This document shows, in pieces, positions 31,096 to 42,492 of a DNA stretch of 64,000 bases (the first letter of the stretch is position 1; every line of letters starts with the position of its first letter). The DNA lies in contig OY755188.1 in the NCBI GenBank assembly GCA_963576735.1, positions 3,534,001-3,598,000 on the forward strand. Reading direction: 5' to 3'. Made by a program: the position numbers and the translations under genes. Below the pieces are notes generated by a model. It had not been told where the DNA came from. It saw only the letters and a list, made by a program, of their open reading frames with translations, and ran no database searches. The DNA comes from Bedellia somnulentella (taxonomy: Eukaryota; Arthropoda; Insecta; Lepidoptera; Bedelliidae).

Positions 31096-32644
31096 GTATG
31101 TATGTATTATAAAACAAATAATCAACGTTTTGATACTGCAACCAGAAAACCCAACAAATTACCCAGAAGACCTCTGCTCAGCTGTTGCAAATACAAAAAA
31201 ATATTTCCCACATAATAAAAAAATATGACTAACAAATAACAAAACAATAAATAAAGTGTCCATCACTACCCCAAAGTCATTCTTAAGGATATTAAATAAA
31301 TGACCTCTTTTTTCACTGGTGCCGAAACAAAGGGTCCCCTATAGGCTTTGTAAGTGAGCCCATTTTTCAGGATAGCCTTAAGAATTAATTAATTGGGCGT
31401 TCATGAATGGCTACGTTACGTTAAGAAAAAAACTAAAATAGAGTCAGTCATGAGGGTATTTTTAATTTTACATACATGCATCTGAAGCAATTACTTATTA
31501 TTACATTACCCATTGGGGTAGTCAGAGAATATCAATTGCAATATGACAGCAATTTTTATCATCTTAGGAATAATCTCTATCTTAATTTAAATTCTTGATG
31601 TTTTAATCTCATCGTACATAGTTATTATACTGCCAATAATTAACTACCTAGCATATCAGTTACATTCCAAAGAATTATGGATTAATTCATTGAGGATCTT
31701 GTAAAGAAAGAAGGTAGTTTCGCACGTGTAATGGTATTATAAAAAATCCTAGGTTTCTTTGATCACTGCTCACCCGTTATGTTATTTAGCGTTTCTATAA
31801 TAAACTTATTTAAATTCGGTTGAGTGTTTATGCTTTATTCTAATAGGCTCTATTTATTACAAATAAAGAAAACCAACACAAGCCAATCCCAAATTACGTA
31901 AAGATAAAAACAACGTTCAAATGGTTTGCTTATTTTTCAATCTTCCTATAGGTGCATGTTAACGAAGTGCAAAAAGTTTCTTAAGACCATACAAAAAGCA
32001 TTTAGTAGTATCGACCAACCCTTTTGAAAACTGCATTCCTAATCTTTTCTTCCTTACTCATCGATGTACAAACCGATTGACGAAGTAAGACAAAGTAGGA
32101 GACCTTGCGGCCAACAATAGGCATTTCGAAGTCAAACATTACACCACTGGGGGTCATTCCAGTTGCCAATTTTTACGCAATTGCTGCCATTTTTAAAACT
32201 ACTTTCGGCGAGACGGCCGACGGGAGAGAAACATTCGCTAGTATAAATAAACAAAGAACTTGATGAAAGACGAAGATAATGTTTTTGATTGTATTTTTTT
32301 ACAGTTAGGTTGGTTTGAATTTCAATTTACTTTTCTTTCTTTCTTAGGTTTTTTACATGATTATGTACTGAATATTGCTGTGTAGTGACAGTTTTAATAT
32401 ACACTAACCAAGTTATTTCAAAAAGTCTAAGTCGACAAAGAGTTTAAGTTCGCGTGTATGTTAGGCGCTGTAGCAGTAGTACGGAAGTATTTAGTACACA
32501 CGGAATCACGGTATCCCCTGACACAGGCTTTGTACAGGTTAACAGGAGGCCGAAAAAACTTATAATACCTACTTGGCTTAATAAAGAATATTTTGATTAT
32601 GATTTTTATTTTGTAGCTTAGCGTATCTCTTAGTATGCATTTTA
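31096..32644. other. No gene seen
   Basis: Mixed base composition. The patch 32090-32240 (GGAGACCTTGCGGCCAACAA, CGGCGAGACGGCCGACGGGA) is locally G+C-richer but matches nothing I recognise. Short ORFs only. Confidence 0.55.
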
Positions 32645-32810
32645 ATATAATTACAGCTTTAAGACCAAAAGGGGTAGCAAGAATCACGAGACTAACAAAT
32701 TTATGGAATAAAAACGGGCCTTCTCTTTGAGGCGGTCGGTACTATAAAAGATCGTTGGTTAGTGATGAGTTTTCAACCACATCGACCAAATATATATTTA
32801 AAATTATAAC
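32645..32810 (-). mobile_element. SINE-B, heavily decayed
   Basis: Antisense AAGACCAAAAGGGGTAGCAA, GATCGTTGGTTAGTGATGAG and TTTCAACCACATCGACCAAA. Confidence 0.5.
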
Positions 32811-33164
32811 GAAAATTACACATGACAAAGAAAGAGAAACAATCCAAAAAAACGATACTGCACGGTAATTGAAGATTATGAAGCCTTTGCAGTTTATTTA
32901 TCCACGTTGTAGAGGACGAAATATTATAGAAAGCCATATAACTGAATTAATGTATAATTAATAGGCCTACAATAGCAACAGACTTGGCTTCAGAATACTA
33001 CGCACATGCACTGATTAGTATAAAATATGTAAGTATCGGTGCTTTTTACATTAGATTACATTACCGTTTGACATCGTTTACTAAAAATTTTACGTCATGT
33101 GGTGGTGTGGTCTCTTAGATTAAGATAAAAATATTACTATCCTACATCATACACCAACATGATT
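32811..33164. other. No gene seen
   Basis: Nothing recognised. Confidence 0.55.
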
Positions 33165-33175
33165 TATAAATTTAT

Positions 33176-33329
33176 ACATACATACAGCAACGAAGACGAA
33201 ATTCTGGTAGAAATAAAACTACGGTCATAAATATTGGGTGGTGATTAAACTAGTATTAGGAATCAAAGAAGCGAAATTGACTCTTATGGTAACATATTTA
33301 ATAGATTTACCTTTACTATTCTATTCATT
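33176..33329 (-). repeat. Shared LINE-R flank, inverted copy of 39703-39852
   Basis: About 150 bp identical to the complement of 39703-39852 at all but two positions. Bounded on its left by ACATACATACA, the complement of a LINE-R-type tail, and by TATAAATTTAT at 33165-33175, which recurs at 33538-33548. Confidence 0.85.
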
Positions 33330-33525
33330 TCATACATACATACATATTCTCACGCCGTTAGTTCCCATTGGGGTAGGCAGAGACTATCGATCGCCACTTT
33401 GTACGATCCTGGCAAACCTCTCTAGCTTCATTCACATCCATCAATCTTTTCATACATGCTCTTTTATTCTTCGTACTTCGGACACCTGCCTTTTTGAGCA
33501 CATTTTCTATTTGATCTAAATGTGT
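33330..33525 (-). mobile_element. LINE-R 3' end, 5'-truncated
   Basis: Antisense CATACATACATATTCTCACG and CCATTGGGGTAGGCAGAGAC, then coding sequence for ..ACMKRLMDVNEAREVCQDR.. without breaks over ~170 bp. Ends inside GRPRR/LDQI at about 33525. Confidence 0.92.
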
Positions 33526-33734
33526 AAAAAATATAAATATAAATTTATCTATAAATTTTTTTCCTTACCGGTGACTAGTTTAAAGATTTATGTAATTTTT
33601 TTTAAGTGGGATATACAACATGCTCTTTTTTCTTCCTTTTACAGCACCCTTCGACGCAACCCGTTAGGTTTAAAGTTTATTTAAAGTTATGGTATAAATA
33701 CTGAATATAAACATGAAGTGTAGATACAGTTGAA

Positions 33735-33890
33735 TGTTTTGTAGTGTCGGTTTAGAATATCCCTATCCCATTTCTTCATGTTAAAGTTGAGCAAGGCGGC
33801 TAAAAGTATTCGATGCTTTTAATGGATTTTTGGGTGATGTGGCTGGAGACCCATCACAATCAATCGTTTAACTTCTAAAAGTATCTGAAA
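33735..33890 (+). mobile_element. SINE-B, decayed
   Basis: GTAGTGTCGGTTTAGAATAT, GGATTTTTGGGTGATGTGGC and TGGAGACCCATCACAA. Stops after CTTCTAAAAGTATCTGAAA. Confidence 0.75.
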
Positions 33891-34360
33891 ATATAGAAAA
33901 CGCCACATAAAACAACATTGTCAGATTTTTATAAAAAAAGAATAATAAGAAAGAAGAAAAGGTAAGAAGGCTCTAAAGTACTATTATGTTTATGGTGATG
34001 AGCGAAAACACGAATTCTTTAAAGTGGTCAAAGAGTCTATAGCGTTAGAGTAGAGAAGTTGGAAACAATATTATATCTGTTTTCAATTTGCATATTTCAA
34101 TTAACCACATAATGTTCGTTAGTTGTAGAAAATATCTATCTTTTACTGTTATTTTTAATTTTATATATTGAATCGATCAAATAAATACTTTTTACCAACA
34201 GATTGATCAATTGAAAGAAATTTTTAAAACTTACGTTACCGAATAATCGTTTCACTTTTTTCTTACTTAAATATAAATTGGACTTGGAAAGAACATATGT
34301 ATGTTCTTTGATGATTGATCTTAAACCTGTTGTAAACATTTTAGGTTAAGATATTTAGTT
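33891..34360. other. No gene seen
   Basis: A+T-rich, featureless. Confidence 0.6.
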
Positions 34361-34595
34361 TTTCTAATATATAAAATTAACGTGTCAGAGTGCTTGTCAC
34401 CAAACTCCTCCGAAACGGCTGAACCAAATTTAAATGAAGCATACACATTCCTGAGAATCGGTTTAAAACTATTTATTATACTCCTCGTAATAAGGTTTGT
34501 ATACGACTAAAATATTATTTTTATTTTATCGAATAGAAATTCTCTAAAAATATTTTATATGGCAAAGCTAATTTGCTGGTTCAGCTACTAATAAT
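34361..34595 (+). mobile_element. Helitron-like fragment, decayed
   Basis: Starts TCTAATATATAAAATTAACG with ACTCCTCCGAAACGGCTGAA and ends TTTGCTGGTTCAGCTACT, close to the CTAG end of the intact Helitron. The last base of CTAG is mutated. Confidence 0.6.
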
Positions 34596-34664
34596 ATAAT
34601 ATCAAAAGTTTCTAATCTAGAATTGATACTAAGAATTAAAATAATATAATATATAAATAAAATG

Positions 34665-35033
34665 CGACATGATTGTCCAGTGGGTAGAACACCCGCCCGA
34701 AAAACAGAAGGGCGTGAGTTCCAATCCTGGGACGGGCCTACACCAATTTGTCTTTTCTAAAGTCATATGTGTGGTTAATTTATCATGGTTGCTAACGGTG
34801 AGGGAAAACATCGTGAGGAAACCCACATGGCTGAGTTGTACTTAGTATTGTGACAGTGTATTCGTACAAAACGGCGATAGGCCTGCCCCCGTATCACGTG
34901 AGTACACTGTCTAAGCAAAACGTGGGTACCTTCTCTGGAAACTAGTTGGCGCTTGCCATGTGAGTTCAGGAGTATTGGTACCTCTGCCAACCCCTTCGGG
35001 GATAAACGGCGTGAACGTTTTGTTATGTTATGT
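34665..35033 (+). mobile_element. SINE-A2, full length with perfect target duplication
   Basis: Flanked by TATAAATAAAATG at 34652-34664 and 35034-35046 (13 bp, perfect), which fixes the element at 369 bp. Head CGACATGATTGTCCAGTGGG with B-box-like GAGTTCCAATCC. Body CAAAACGGCGATAGGCCTGC, A2 block CTGGAAACTAGTTGGCGC. Tail module CCTCTGCCAACCCCTTCGGG, GGCGTGAACG and (TTATG)n. Transcription would be by RNA polymerase III from the internal boxes. Reference copy for SINE-A ends. Confidence 0.95.
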
Positions 35034-35046
35034 TATAAATAAAATG

Positions 35047-35394
35047 TTATACTGACAAAAGTAAACTTCGGATCTGGAAACTTCCTAAATTACATGATGC
35101 TAGAATAATATAATGACCTCTTTCGAACTCTGAAAATTAGCTTTATGAAAAGACATTTTGAATAAACTTATACAAATAGTAAATAAGATAATTGTGGATA
35201 GAATAAACGTACACAAATTTGTTAACTCGTGTACTACTAATACAATTCCTCTATTCACTTCGAGTTAATTTCGATTTTAATTAATAGGGCCATGTTATGT
35301 TTAATTACTCCTTTACTGATGTTGATTCTGTGAGGATCGGGTTGGTGCTGTGTTTTGGGTTAGAATTGCGTTTGTTATTTTGTATCCACATAAA
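35047..35394. other. No gene seen
   Basis: Nothing recognised. Confidence 0.6.
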
Positions 35395-35575
35395 TACATA
35401 CATACACATGCTGTAAATCCCTAGAGCGGTAGCCAGACCTAAGGAATTACAAATTCCTCAGCCCTTTTTTGGAAATGTGAGTGGGGAAAAGTAGTAAAAA
35501 TAAAGGATGTTGGTGATGGGTCTCCAAGGTAATGGCGTAGTGCTATTCTAAGCCGACACTAGACAGCATTATACA
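35395..35575 (-). mobile_element. SINE-B, internally deleted
   Basis: Antisense ATGCTGTAAATCCCTAGAGC, GTAGCCAGACCTAAGGAATT, GGTTGGTGATGGGTCTCCAA-like block, then directly GTGCTATTCTAAGCCGACAC. The GCCCAAAAATCCC region is missing. Confidence 0.82.
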
Positions 35576-35812
35576 TCATATACTCATGACTAAAAATCGC
35601 TTAATAGCGTAGCCAGAGCCACTTTAAAAAAAATGTGTGGGAAAAAGATGGTAAAATAAAGGTTGTTGGTAATGGTATATTAAAATAAAGGTCTCTTACA
35701 GCATCGCCCAAAATAATATTAAAAAGCCCCAATACCCGTCATCTTTTACGATCACCCATGGGTAGAAATGGGGTAGTGCTATTTAAAGCGGGCACTAGAC
35801 AGCATATTATTA
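35576..35812 (-). mobile_element. SINE-B, diverged, tandem with previous copy
   Basis: Antisense CATATACTCATGACTAAAAA, AAGATGGTAAAATAAAGGTT and GGGTAGAAATGGGGTAGTGC. Contains an extra partial repeat of the GGTTGTTGGTAATGG block. Confidence 0.78.
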
Positions 35813-36009
35813 TTATTTTTATATATTGTTTGCAAAATACAAGAGGCAATTAATATTTATGGACTAGTTAATCTGTGTTTATATTATAAAACCAAAGAAT
35901 TCGTTTGCTTGAACGCGTTAATCTCAGAAACTGCTAGTCTAATTTAAAAAATAAGAAAATATTAATAAATAGGCTTTAGGTTATTTTAGATATTAAATGT
36001 AATTAAATG
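35813..36009. other. No gene seen
   Basis: A+T-rich. Confidence 0.5.
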
Positions 36010-36600
36010 CTCAGTACCTTGCCAGCATGGTGCCTTGTCGTGGCGTAGGCTGTAGGTTCTAAGTAGCCTTGGGTAATCCAGTCCGGAGTTAAGCCAATGC
36101 ATCAAGTGTCCGCTTCTCTCCTCTGCTATCAGAGTGAGCAGCAAGCGAACTGAGAGAGAAAAACCTCGCTATAATTGCCATTGTGTAATCGGAAGAGAAG
36201 TAAGCCTTTCGCAAAAATCTGAGGACACACCTCGTTAAAAAATCCGTGAGGCGGTGGGCTGTGAGGCGGGTTTCAGTCCAGTTTGCTACTTACTACTGTC
36301 TTAATGTATGTAAGTGTAACTGTGCTTTTTTTTGTATGTAGCAATGAATAAATGTTTTCTTTCTTTATTTCCTTCTTTCTACTCTGCAAGGAGAGCCTCG
36401 AGGAGACGGGCGTTTGGAACTTGTGGCCCAATCGCTTGCGGTGCTGAGGAAGCACAAGAGGGAGTGGGGCACTTCAAGTCCTGCTTGTTGCAGCGGGTGC
36501 GTGGGGTCTGTGGATGGGTTTAAGTCGGTAAGAATCCGACGTACCTTTGTAGCCCACCGGGTGACGTTCGATCCATGAGGTTCAATTTTCAGATATCAAA
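36010..36600. other. Unassigned G+C-richer segment with one open frame
   Basis: Stands out by base composition. Contains AATGAATAAATGTTTTCTTTC (36342-36362), which resembles a LINE 3' end, followed by a plus-strand frame open from 36348 to the TGA at 36576-36578 (76 codons, includes LELVAQSLAVLRKHKREWG). No start codon context, domain or second copy was found. It may be the 3' region of an unrecognised LINE rather than a gene. Confidence 0.35.
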
Positions 36601-36769
36601 ATATTGCATCTGAGAAAAGACATTCTGTTTTTAATTTAAATACGGTATATTGTTAACAAAAAAACTGTTGCAAATATAATAGGAAATATCATGAATGACG
36701 GGGTTTAATTAATTGTGATGAATTATTCAATATAGGATATGTATTGTATTCTTTTAGAAAGGCACTCAA

Positions 36770-36962
36770 TCTTTTCTACCCTAGGAGGTTTTGAGCCCTC
36801 TTCAAAAATGGATGAGTAATGTGGCTACAGACCCATTACTAACCATCCTTTATTTTACAATCTTTTTCCCATTTATCTTTCATAAATGGTTGTGGAATTT
36901 TTAATGCTTATGCTTTATCTACCCTTCTTTTCGTTTCATAGCCGTGAGTATATCTATGTATA
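36770..36962 (+). mobile_element. SINE-B, heavily decayed
   Basis: TTTTCTACCCTAGGAGGTTT, GGATGAGTAATGTGGCTACA, ATAGCCGTGAGTATATCTAT. Confidence 0.6.
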
Positions 36963-37739
36963 TAGAAACTATATATAAAAAATGACTATGAAATAGAGAC
37001 TGAACTATCGAAAGCTTATTAAAATATAACGCCTATTGCGCAAATGACTCCCGAGCTACATCTTTAACTATAGGTTAACTAGATATTACGCTATCATAAT
37101 TCTGCGAAAGTGCATATATTAATCTTACACTAAAACCTCATTTACACAAAGAGAATTGTTCCACAGTGGAGTGGAAATCGTATGCGATTATCAGCTTATG
37201 CGAGCACACGCTGCACGTTATTTAGATTGTGATTGGAGACTGAAATTTCGTTTGCTCATTTTTATATAATTCTTTTTACTAATAGATATTGTACAAAAAC
37301 TTTTCTTAGCTTAAAAATTTCTTTTTTATTCCGTGGAAGTTGTAAGAGGCTTATATAGGTGGAATGATGTTTTTAAAGTAGTTAATAAAACATATAATGT
37401 GAAACTTGTCCGCAACTTTTCTTTATTTAGTTTGTTTTTTAAAACTTAATCGTTGGCTAATTTTTCGTTACCGGCATGATAACAAACATAAAACAAACTT
37501 AATTTTAGATTACTAGTTACCATTACATATTCGAATTTGCCGTTGCCTTTGAATATGCATTTGAACAATTGATTAGCTCTTGACTCAATTGGTCCTAAAC
37601 TTTTGTGCTAAACGCTCTTTGTTACAGAATCAAACAGTTTAAGTTTTCCCTGTCACGTGTAATGTTCGTAGATGTAGTGACATAATAAGGAGTGAGCGTA
37701 ATTAGTTTATGAATCTTGTCATGCCAATGCTTTATGATC
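36963..37739. other. No gene seen
   Basis: A+T-rich with no recognised element. Confidence 0.6.
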
Positions 37740-37925
37740 TTTTTTTTTTATTATTATTATTATAGCCTAATTCACTTCCCACTGCTGGGCAAAGGCCTCA
37801 CAATTTTGAGCCCACACATCTCTGTTTGAGGCTGTACACTACCACCCTGGATCAAACCTGTCCAGGTCGTCCCTCCATCTCCTCCTAGGCCTTCCCCTAC
37901 GCCGGTGCCCATCTGTAGGCATATG
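37740..37925 (-). mobile_element. LINE 3' fragment with (TTA)n tail
   Basis: Antisense. The sense strand encodes RRRWRDDLDRFDPGW and, after an in-frame stop, NRDVWAQNCEAFAQQWEVN, the C-terminal end typical of a lepidopteran LINE group (GRPRRRWRDDL...GEAFAQQW), then a (TTA)-type tail ending in AAAA. Severely 5'-truncated. Confidence 0.8.
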
Positions 37926-38079
37926 ATCTTTATACAGTTTAAATTTAACTTGTGTAATATTTTTCTGATACGCTTAACTAAAAATTTACGTCCAAGCTAT
38001 GTACGCCTAAAAGAGTAGAGGTACTAGTACTTCTGAATAACATGTGACAAATTTTATCCAAATGTGCTAATATAAGCTG

Positions 38080-38208
38080 TTTAGTGCCTAGAATAGTACA
38101 ACCCCATTTCTGCCCGTGGGCCTTCGTAAGAGGCAACTAATGGTGATGGGTATTATTAAGTGATAGTTGGGCGATGCGGTTGGGAACCACCACCATCACC
38201 AACAACCT
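38080..38208 (+). mobile_element. SINE-B, 3'-truncated
   Basis: GTTTAGTGCCTAGAATAGTA, CATTTCTGCCCGTGGGCC and GTTGGGCGATGCGGTTGG, stopping at ACCAACAACCTTTAA. It abuts an inverted SINE-B, forming a potential hairpin. Confidence 0.8.
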
Positions 38209-38217
38209 TTAAATATA

Positions 38218-38466
38218 TGCATACATACATACATATACTCACGGCTATAAATCCCTAGAAGGGGTAGCCAGAGCTAAGGTATTAGAAATTCCTCAGCAAC
38301 CTTTGGAAAGTTGAGTGGGGAAAAGATGGTAAATTAAAGGTTGTTGGTGATGGGTCTCCAACCGCTTCGCCCAAAAATCCCTTAATAGCCCCAATACCGT
38401 TAGTCGCCTCTTACGTACACCCACCGGAAGAAATGGGGTAGTGCTATTCTAAGCCGACACTGCACA
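38218..38466 (-). mobile_element. SINE-B, full length
   Basis: Antisense ATACATATACTCACGGCTAT, CCCTAGAAGGGGTAGCCAGA and GTGCTATTCTAAGCCGACAC. Close to consensus. Confidence 0.94.
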
Positions 38467-38484
38467 GCAGAGTATACGCATGTA

Positions 38485-38735
38485 TATGCAATTATGTGAT
38501 AGTTGGCAGACATATCGCATTTTCGTACGAACATAAAATCATTTTGACTAGGTCAACCTTAGTTTTAAGTTAGGATGCCCACGATTTTTCCCTCACCGTT
38601 AACAACCTGGATTATTCAACATTTACAACATACATAATTTTAGAAAAGACACGGTTCCATAAGCCTCAGAATTTGAACTCACGTCTTTTCTATGAGAAGC
38701 GGTGGTTCCCTTTCCTAAGAAGCTATCACGCTTGA
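38485..38735 (-). mobile_element. SINE-A, decayed
   Basis: Antisense TATCGCATTTTCGTACGAAC, TTTTTCCCTCACCGTTAACA, TTTTAGAAAAGACACGG and a degenerate head (AAGAAGCTATCACGCTT). Confidence 0.75.
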
Positions 38736-39509
38736 AGAAAATGCAGACACCAATGTAATTTAGTTTCAGGTGTAACTTATACACTGAACTTATCGCAGAA
38801 GGTTTTTATAAGATAGAAAATGGCGATACATAGAAGCATATTACATAGTTCATAGAAATTGTATAAGTTAGAACTGACGAGTTAGTAAGGCTTTCATAAC
38901 AATCGTAGAAAATGTGTCTTGATTTGAATGTGTACATATGGTATGGGAACAAATGTTATATGGTACGATGAATAAAGAGATACAGCTCAGATACGGGATG
39001 CCGACATACATCAAAATTCGTTACCTTCTCTTATTAAGTTGTGTAAAGTGTTTCTTAGTTCCTAGATATAAGTATGTTATTTTTTACTGTTTAATATGAT
39101 CTCAATTTATTTAAATTTTAATTCTGTTTATTTTTAAATGTTTGTTGTATTTTATTATTGTTTGATTTTGTGTAATTTTAATTATATTTATTGTAAATGT
39201 GAAATTTTAATTAAGTATTTGTTGTGAATGTTAAATTCTATGTATACATTTTTGTACTTCCTAACAATAATTGCGTATTGGCCATAGCTGTTAAGCATTA
39301 TTGTGTTTTTATAATAAATAATAATAATAACAGCTTGTTTTACAATATTAATATGAGGATTTATTGTCATTATCAGTTTTCAACAACCCATCAATCTACC
39401 AAGTCTACTCATTTTGCCTCTAAAAGGATCGGTAACTTTATTTTTACTAGCTTTGTCTGTGACTATTTAAAAATATCTTAAGGCTTTAGCTGCCATGAAT
39501 AAGATGCTG
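38736..39509. other. No gene seen
   Basis: A+T-rich. Overlapping ORFs of 60-85 codons on both strands have no recognisable features. Confidence 0.6.
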
Positions 39510-39521
39510 ATGAAATGAATA

Positions 39522-39702
39522 TGAGAGTGAAAGTGTGCTCAAAAAGGCTGGCGTCCGAAGTATGAAGAATAAAAGAGCATGTATGAAAAGATTGATGGAT
39601 GTAAACGAAGCTAGAGAGGTTTGTCAGGATCGGACGAAGTGGCGATCAATAGTATCTGCCTACCCCAATGGGAAATAATGGCGTGAGTATATGTATGTAT
39701 GT
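39522..39702 (+). mobile_element. LINE-R 3' end, 5'-truncated
   Basis: Flanked by ATGAAATGAATA at 39510-39521 and 39703-39714 (12 bp, perfect). Encodes ..VLKKAGVRSMKNKRACMKRL.. to the end; the final Asn-stop context is GGGAAATAATGGCGTGAG. Tail (TATG)3-4. Confidence 0.94.
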
Positions 39703-39852
39703 ATGAAATGAATAGAATAGTAAAGGTAAATCTATTAAATATGTTACCATAAGAGTCAATTTCGCTTCTTTGTTTCCTAATACTAGTTTAATCACCACCC
39801 AAGATTTATGACCGTAGTTTTATTTCTACCAGAATTTCGTCTTCGTTGCTGT
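39703..39852 (+). repeat. LINE-R downstream flank shared with 33176-33329
   Basis: Begins at the right target-site duplication and runs to CGTCTTCGTTGCTGTA. Its complement occurs beside another LINE-R at 33.2-33.3 kb with two differences in ~150 bp. Confidence 0.85.
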
Positions 39853-40159
39853 AATCTTAAAGTAATTACTTGCAAAAGGAAAAGGCATGTGCTGTCCCCT
39901 TGTTAATCCTGGATTAGGAGAGGTAGAAATGGGAAAGGGTAAAAGTTTTCACATAGCCTTACGTAGGTTAAGGTTTTTCGAAGGGGAGGTCAATATAACG
40001 CTATTTATACACCAATTCGTTCTTAAGGTATTTGTAATATTTTGATGCTATTTTTATTTGTTTTATATGAGTTGTTTTGTTTGGTTTTTTTAATCAATAG
40101 GCACAATAATAAGATAATAAAATATTTTTTTCTTAATGTTTTAGTTAGGAAACTGGTGT
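39853..40159. other. No gene seen
   Basis: Nothing recognised. Confidence 0.55.
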
Positions 40160-40365
40160 CTGCTCTTTTGAGTAAGAAACTCCTCAGCCACATTTGGAAA
40201 AATTTATAGGGGACAAGATGGTAGGAACAAAGTTATGTTGGTGAGGGGTCCGCAACCGCATCAAGAAAAAACCACTTAAAAAGCCACATATCCTAAGTCA
40301 CCTCTTACAACACCCATGGGTAAAAAAGGTCACTACCTAGCAGTGACATTCAGCAATAGCACAAC
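40160..40365 (-). mobile_element. SINE-B, decayed
   Basis: Antisense AACTCCTCAGCCACATTTGG, GGGGACAAGATGGTAGGAAC, GGGTCCGCAACCGCATCA and CACCCATGGGTAAAAAAGG. Confidence 0.75.
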
Positions 40366-41224
40366 ACGGCTGAAAATTTATTTTTTTGTAACGAAATAGC
40401 TGTTGAATAACCAAATAACTAAAAGAATGTTTGTAAGGGGTAATTGTAGCTTATTTATCTTAAGTAAACTACTAGTCTTTGTTTATCGAAACTCAGCACA
40501 ATATTATTTAAATCGTCTTCTTTGTCGATTTCCCCTAACAGTTGTTAGCATAAAAAACAATGCAACCTCACCTCACAGATTCTTTGAAACATATTGTAAA
40601 CATAGACAAAAATGCAAATGTAAAATTACAAAACGGAAATCCGATTCCAGATTCAAACTCTTCGAAATCGAATTTTAAATTTAGAATACGAAAACCCGAT
40701 TCGAATTTCAGTTTCATTTATCCGGTGAGCTAGCAAAAGATGGCGCTTTACTAGGGGAAATTTAGCACTGTACTATCCAATCAGTGTTGTCAACCTCAGA
40801 ATAGAGTAAAATATAGATGAGCTATCTAATAAAATTTGAAAACTGTAAATATGAAATAAATTATTATTTATACATAGAATACTATACGGAAAGAAGTATA
40901 AACACTACAAACTATGTAAAATAAATAACCTTCAATCAAATGAAATATGTCAAGCCTAATAAAATTGATTATAGAATAAACTAAGTCATGTTTGAGAAAT
41001 TGTATGAAAACAATAACACAACACTTCTGAACACGCGACAAGTATTTTTTATGAAGTTTTTCTTCATAATCATAGTTATTTTTAATACAGATCCCTAGAA
41101 ACCTCTTTTCGAAAAATCCGTAGATTTCAAATCTTAAACAAAAAACTGAAAGGATTTCCCAAAAACTGTAGATCTACAGTTAAAACTGTGGGGTTGGCTA
41201 CACTGAATCCAATGAAGTAACGGT
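40366..41224. other. No gene seen
   Basis: A 91-codon ORF at 40403-40678 has no recognisable domain and lies in A+T-rich DNA. Not called. Confidence 0.55.
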
Positions 41225-41417
41225 AGTTGGTTTTGTTGGTTTGGGGTTGTTTTCGCCAGTCCAGTCTTGCCGCAGATACCGCGAGGGGATGTTGTGTCCC
41301 TTAAGCAACCTCAGTGATAAACTCTCGTAAAAGTTAGTCACGTGTTTTGGTGTTTGTTGCAGTGAACTTTGGAACTTCGTTGGAGGTGATCTTAGGTTAT
41401 AGTTGGGAGCCGTACGG
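41225..41417 (+). other. Candidate host 5' exon ending at a GTAAGT donor
   Basis: A G+C-richer, repeat-free patch within A+T-rich DNA ending GAGCCGTACGG|GTAAGTTTGT, a consensus splice donor at 41418. It includes GTTGTGTCCCTTAAGCAACC. A possible acceptor (TTGGTGTTTGTTGCAG, ending 41362) would make a 55-bp internal exon instead. No long ORF, so it would be 5' UTR. No downstream exon is identified. This is the only host-gene hint in the window and it is weak. Confidence 0.22.
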
Positions 41418-41624
41418 GTAAGTTTGTATGATATGTTTTTAATTTTATTTATTTCAGATAATTAATTGTAAAGACAAATAATAATATTTTATTTTGACCA
41501 CTTATTAATAAAACGTTAAGAAGGTTTTTTGTGCATTGAAGAGCATATAACTGACGTTTTGTTTCTAATTTGTGATGTATTTAGACAATGTCAAGTTCTA
41601 TCGTAATATTTTATAGAGCAAATA

Positions 41625-41745
41625 GTTCAAACTCCGAGACGGGCCTACACCAATGTGTTTTTTCTGAAGTCATATACATGTATGGTTAATTCATCATTGT
41701 TGTTAACGATAAGAGAAATTATCTTGAGAAAACCCACCTGGTATG
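41625..41745 (+). mobile_element. SINE-A, decayed
   Basis: GAGACGGGCCTACACCAATG, GAAGTCATATACATGTATGG and GAGAAAACCCACCTGG. Confidence 0.7.
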
Positions 41746-41814
41746 TCCCTATCACCATAACCAGGGATCCCTTAACTTCCCATTTATTGGAATGAGATTC
41801 AATAAAAAAATGTA

Positions 41815-41880
41815 TTCATACATACATATACTCAAGCCGTTAGTTCCCATCGGGGTAGGCAGACTCTATTGATTGCTTTG
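41815..41880 (-). mobile_element. LINE-R 3' end remnant
   Basis: Antisense ATACATACATATACTCAAGC, CGTTAGTTCCCATCGGGGTA and GGCAGACTCTATTGATTGC. Under 70 bp. Confidence 0.78.
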
Positions 41881-42436
41881 TCCAAACCTCATCCAAAAAT
41901 ATTACTTGAACAATTAATTTAAGAATTGATTTTAATTTTATTGATTGATTTGGCTTAAAAATTTTACCTATTCAGACATATTATTTTAAAATAAGTTAAA
42001 TTCTCCTAAAAATATTCTAAAGATTTTCTCAGTTACTATGTCAGTATATAACAAATAGTGATAATTTACTCGAATGATAGACAGTTGAATTATTAGGTCA
42101 TTATTGTGACTTTTATGTCGTTTTGATGCTATCCAATGTCTTATATTAGCACTATAATGGTTATTACTTATGCTCTACTTAAAGCTATTAATACCATTAT
42201 ATCGAACAAATAGACATTCAACCATAATAGATTGTTACACTAAAGGGTAGAAAATGTGTCAACTATAATTTATATTTTGCGTTTGCCTTCTATTTTCACA
42301 ACTTATACTCACAACTTTTAATTTCAAAGAGGAGTAGCCAGAGTGGATTGATAAATACTAAGCTATTTGAGACAGTATAGTGACAATATAAAGACTTAGT
42401 AAGCAATAGTGCTTTTGTTACCAATATTGCACATCT
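41881..42436. other. No gene seen
   Basis: Only a SINE-B tail remnant at 42304-42345 (TACTCACAACTTTTAATTTC, GAGGAGTAGCCAGAG) is recognised. Confidence 0.5.
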
Positions 42437-42492
42437 TTTAACTTAAAAACTTTAACTTAAAAACTTTAACTTTAAAACTTTAACTTTAAAAA
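42437..42492. repeat. Short tandem repeat, TTTAACTTAAAAAC-type
   Basis: About four imperfect copies of a 13-14-bp unit (TTTAACTTAAAAAC / TTTAACTTTAAAAC), ending in an A run. Confidence 0.85.
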
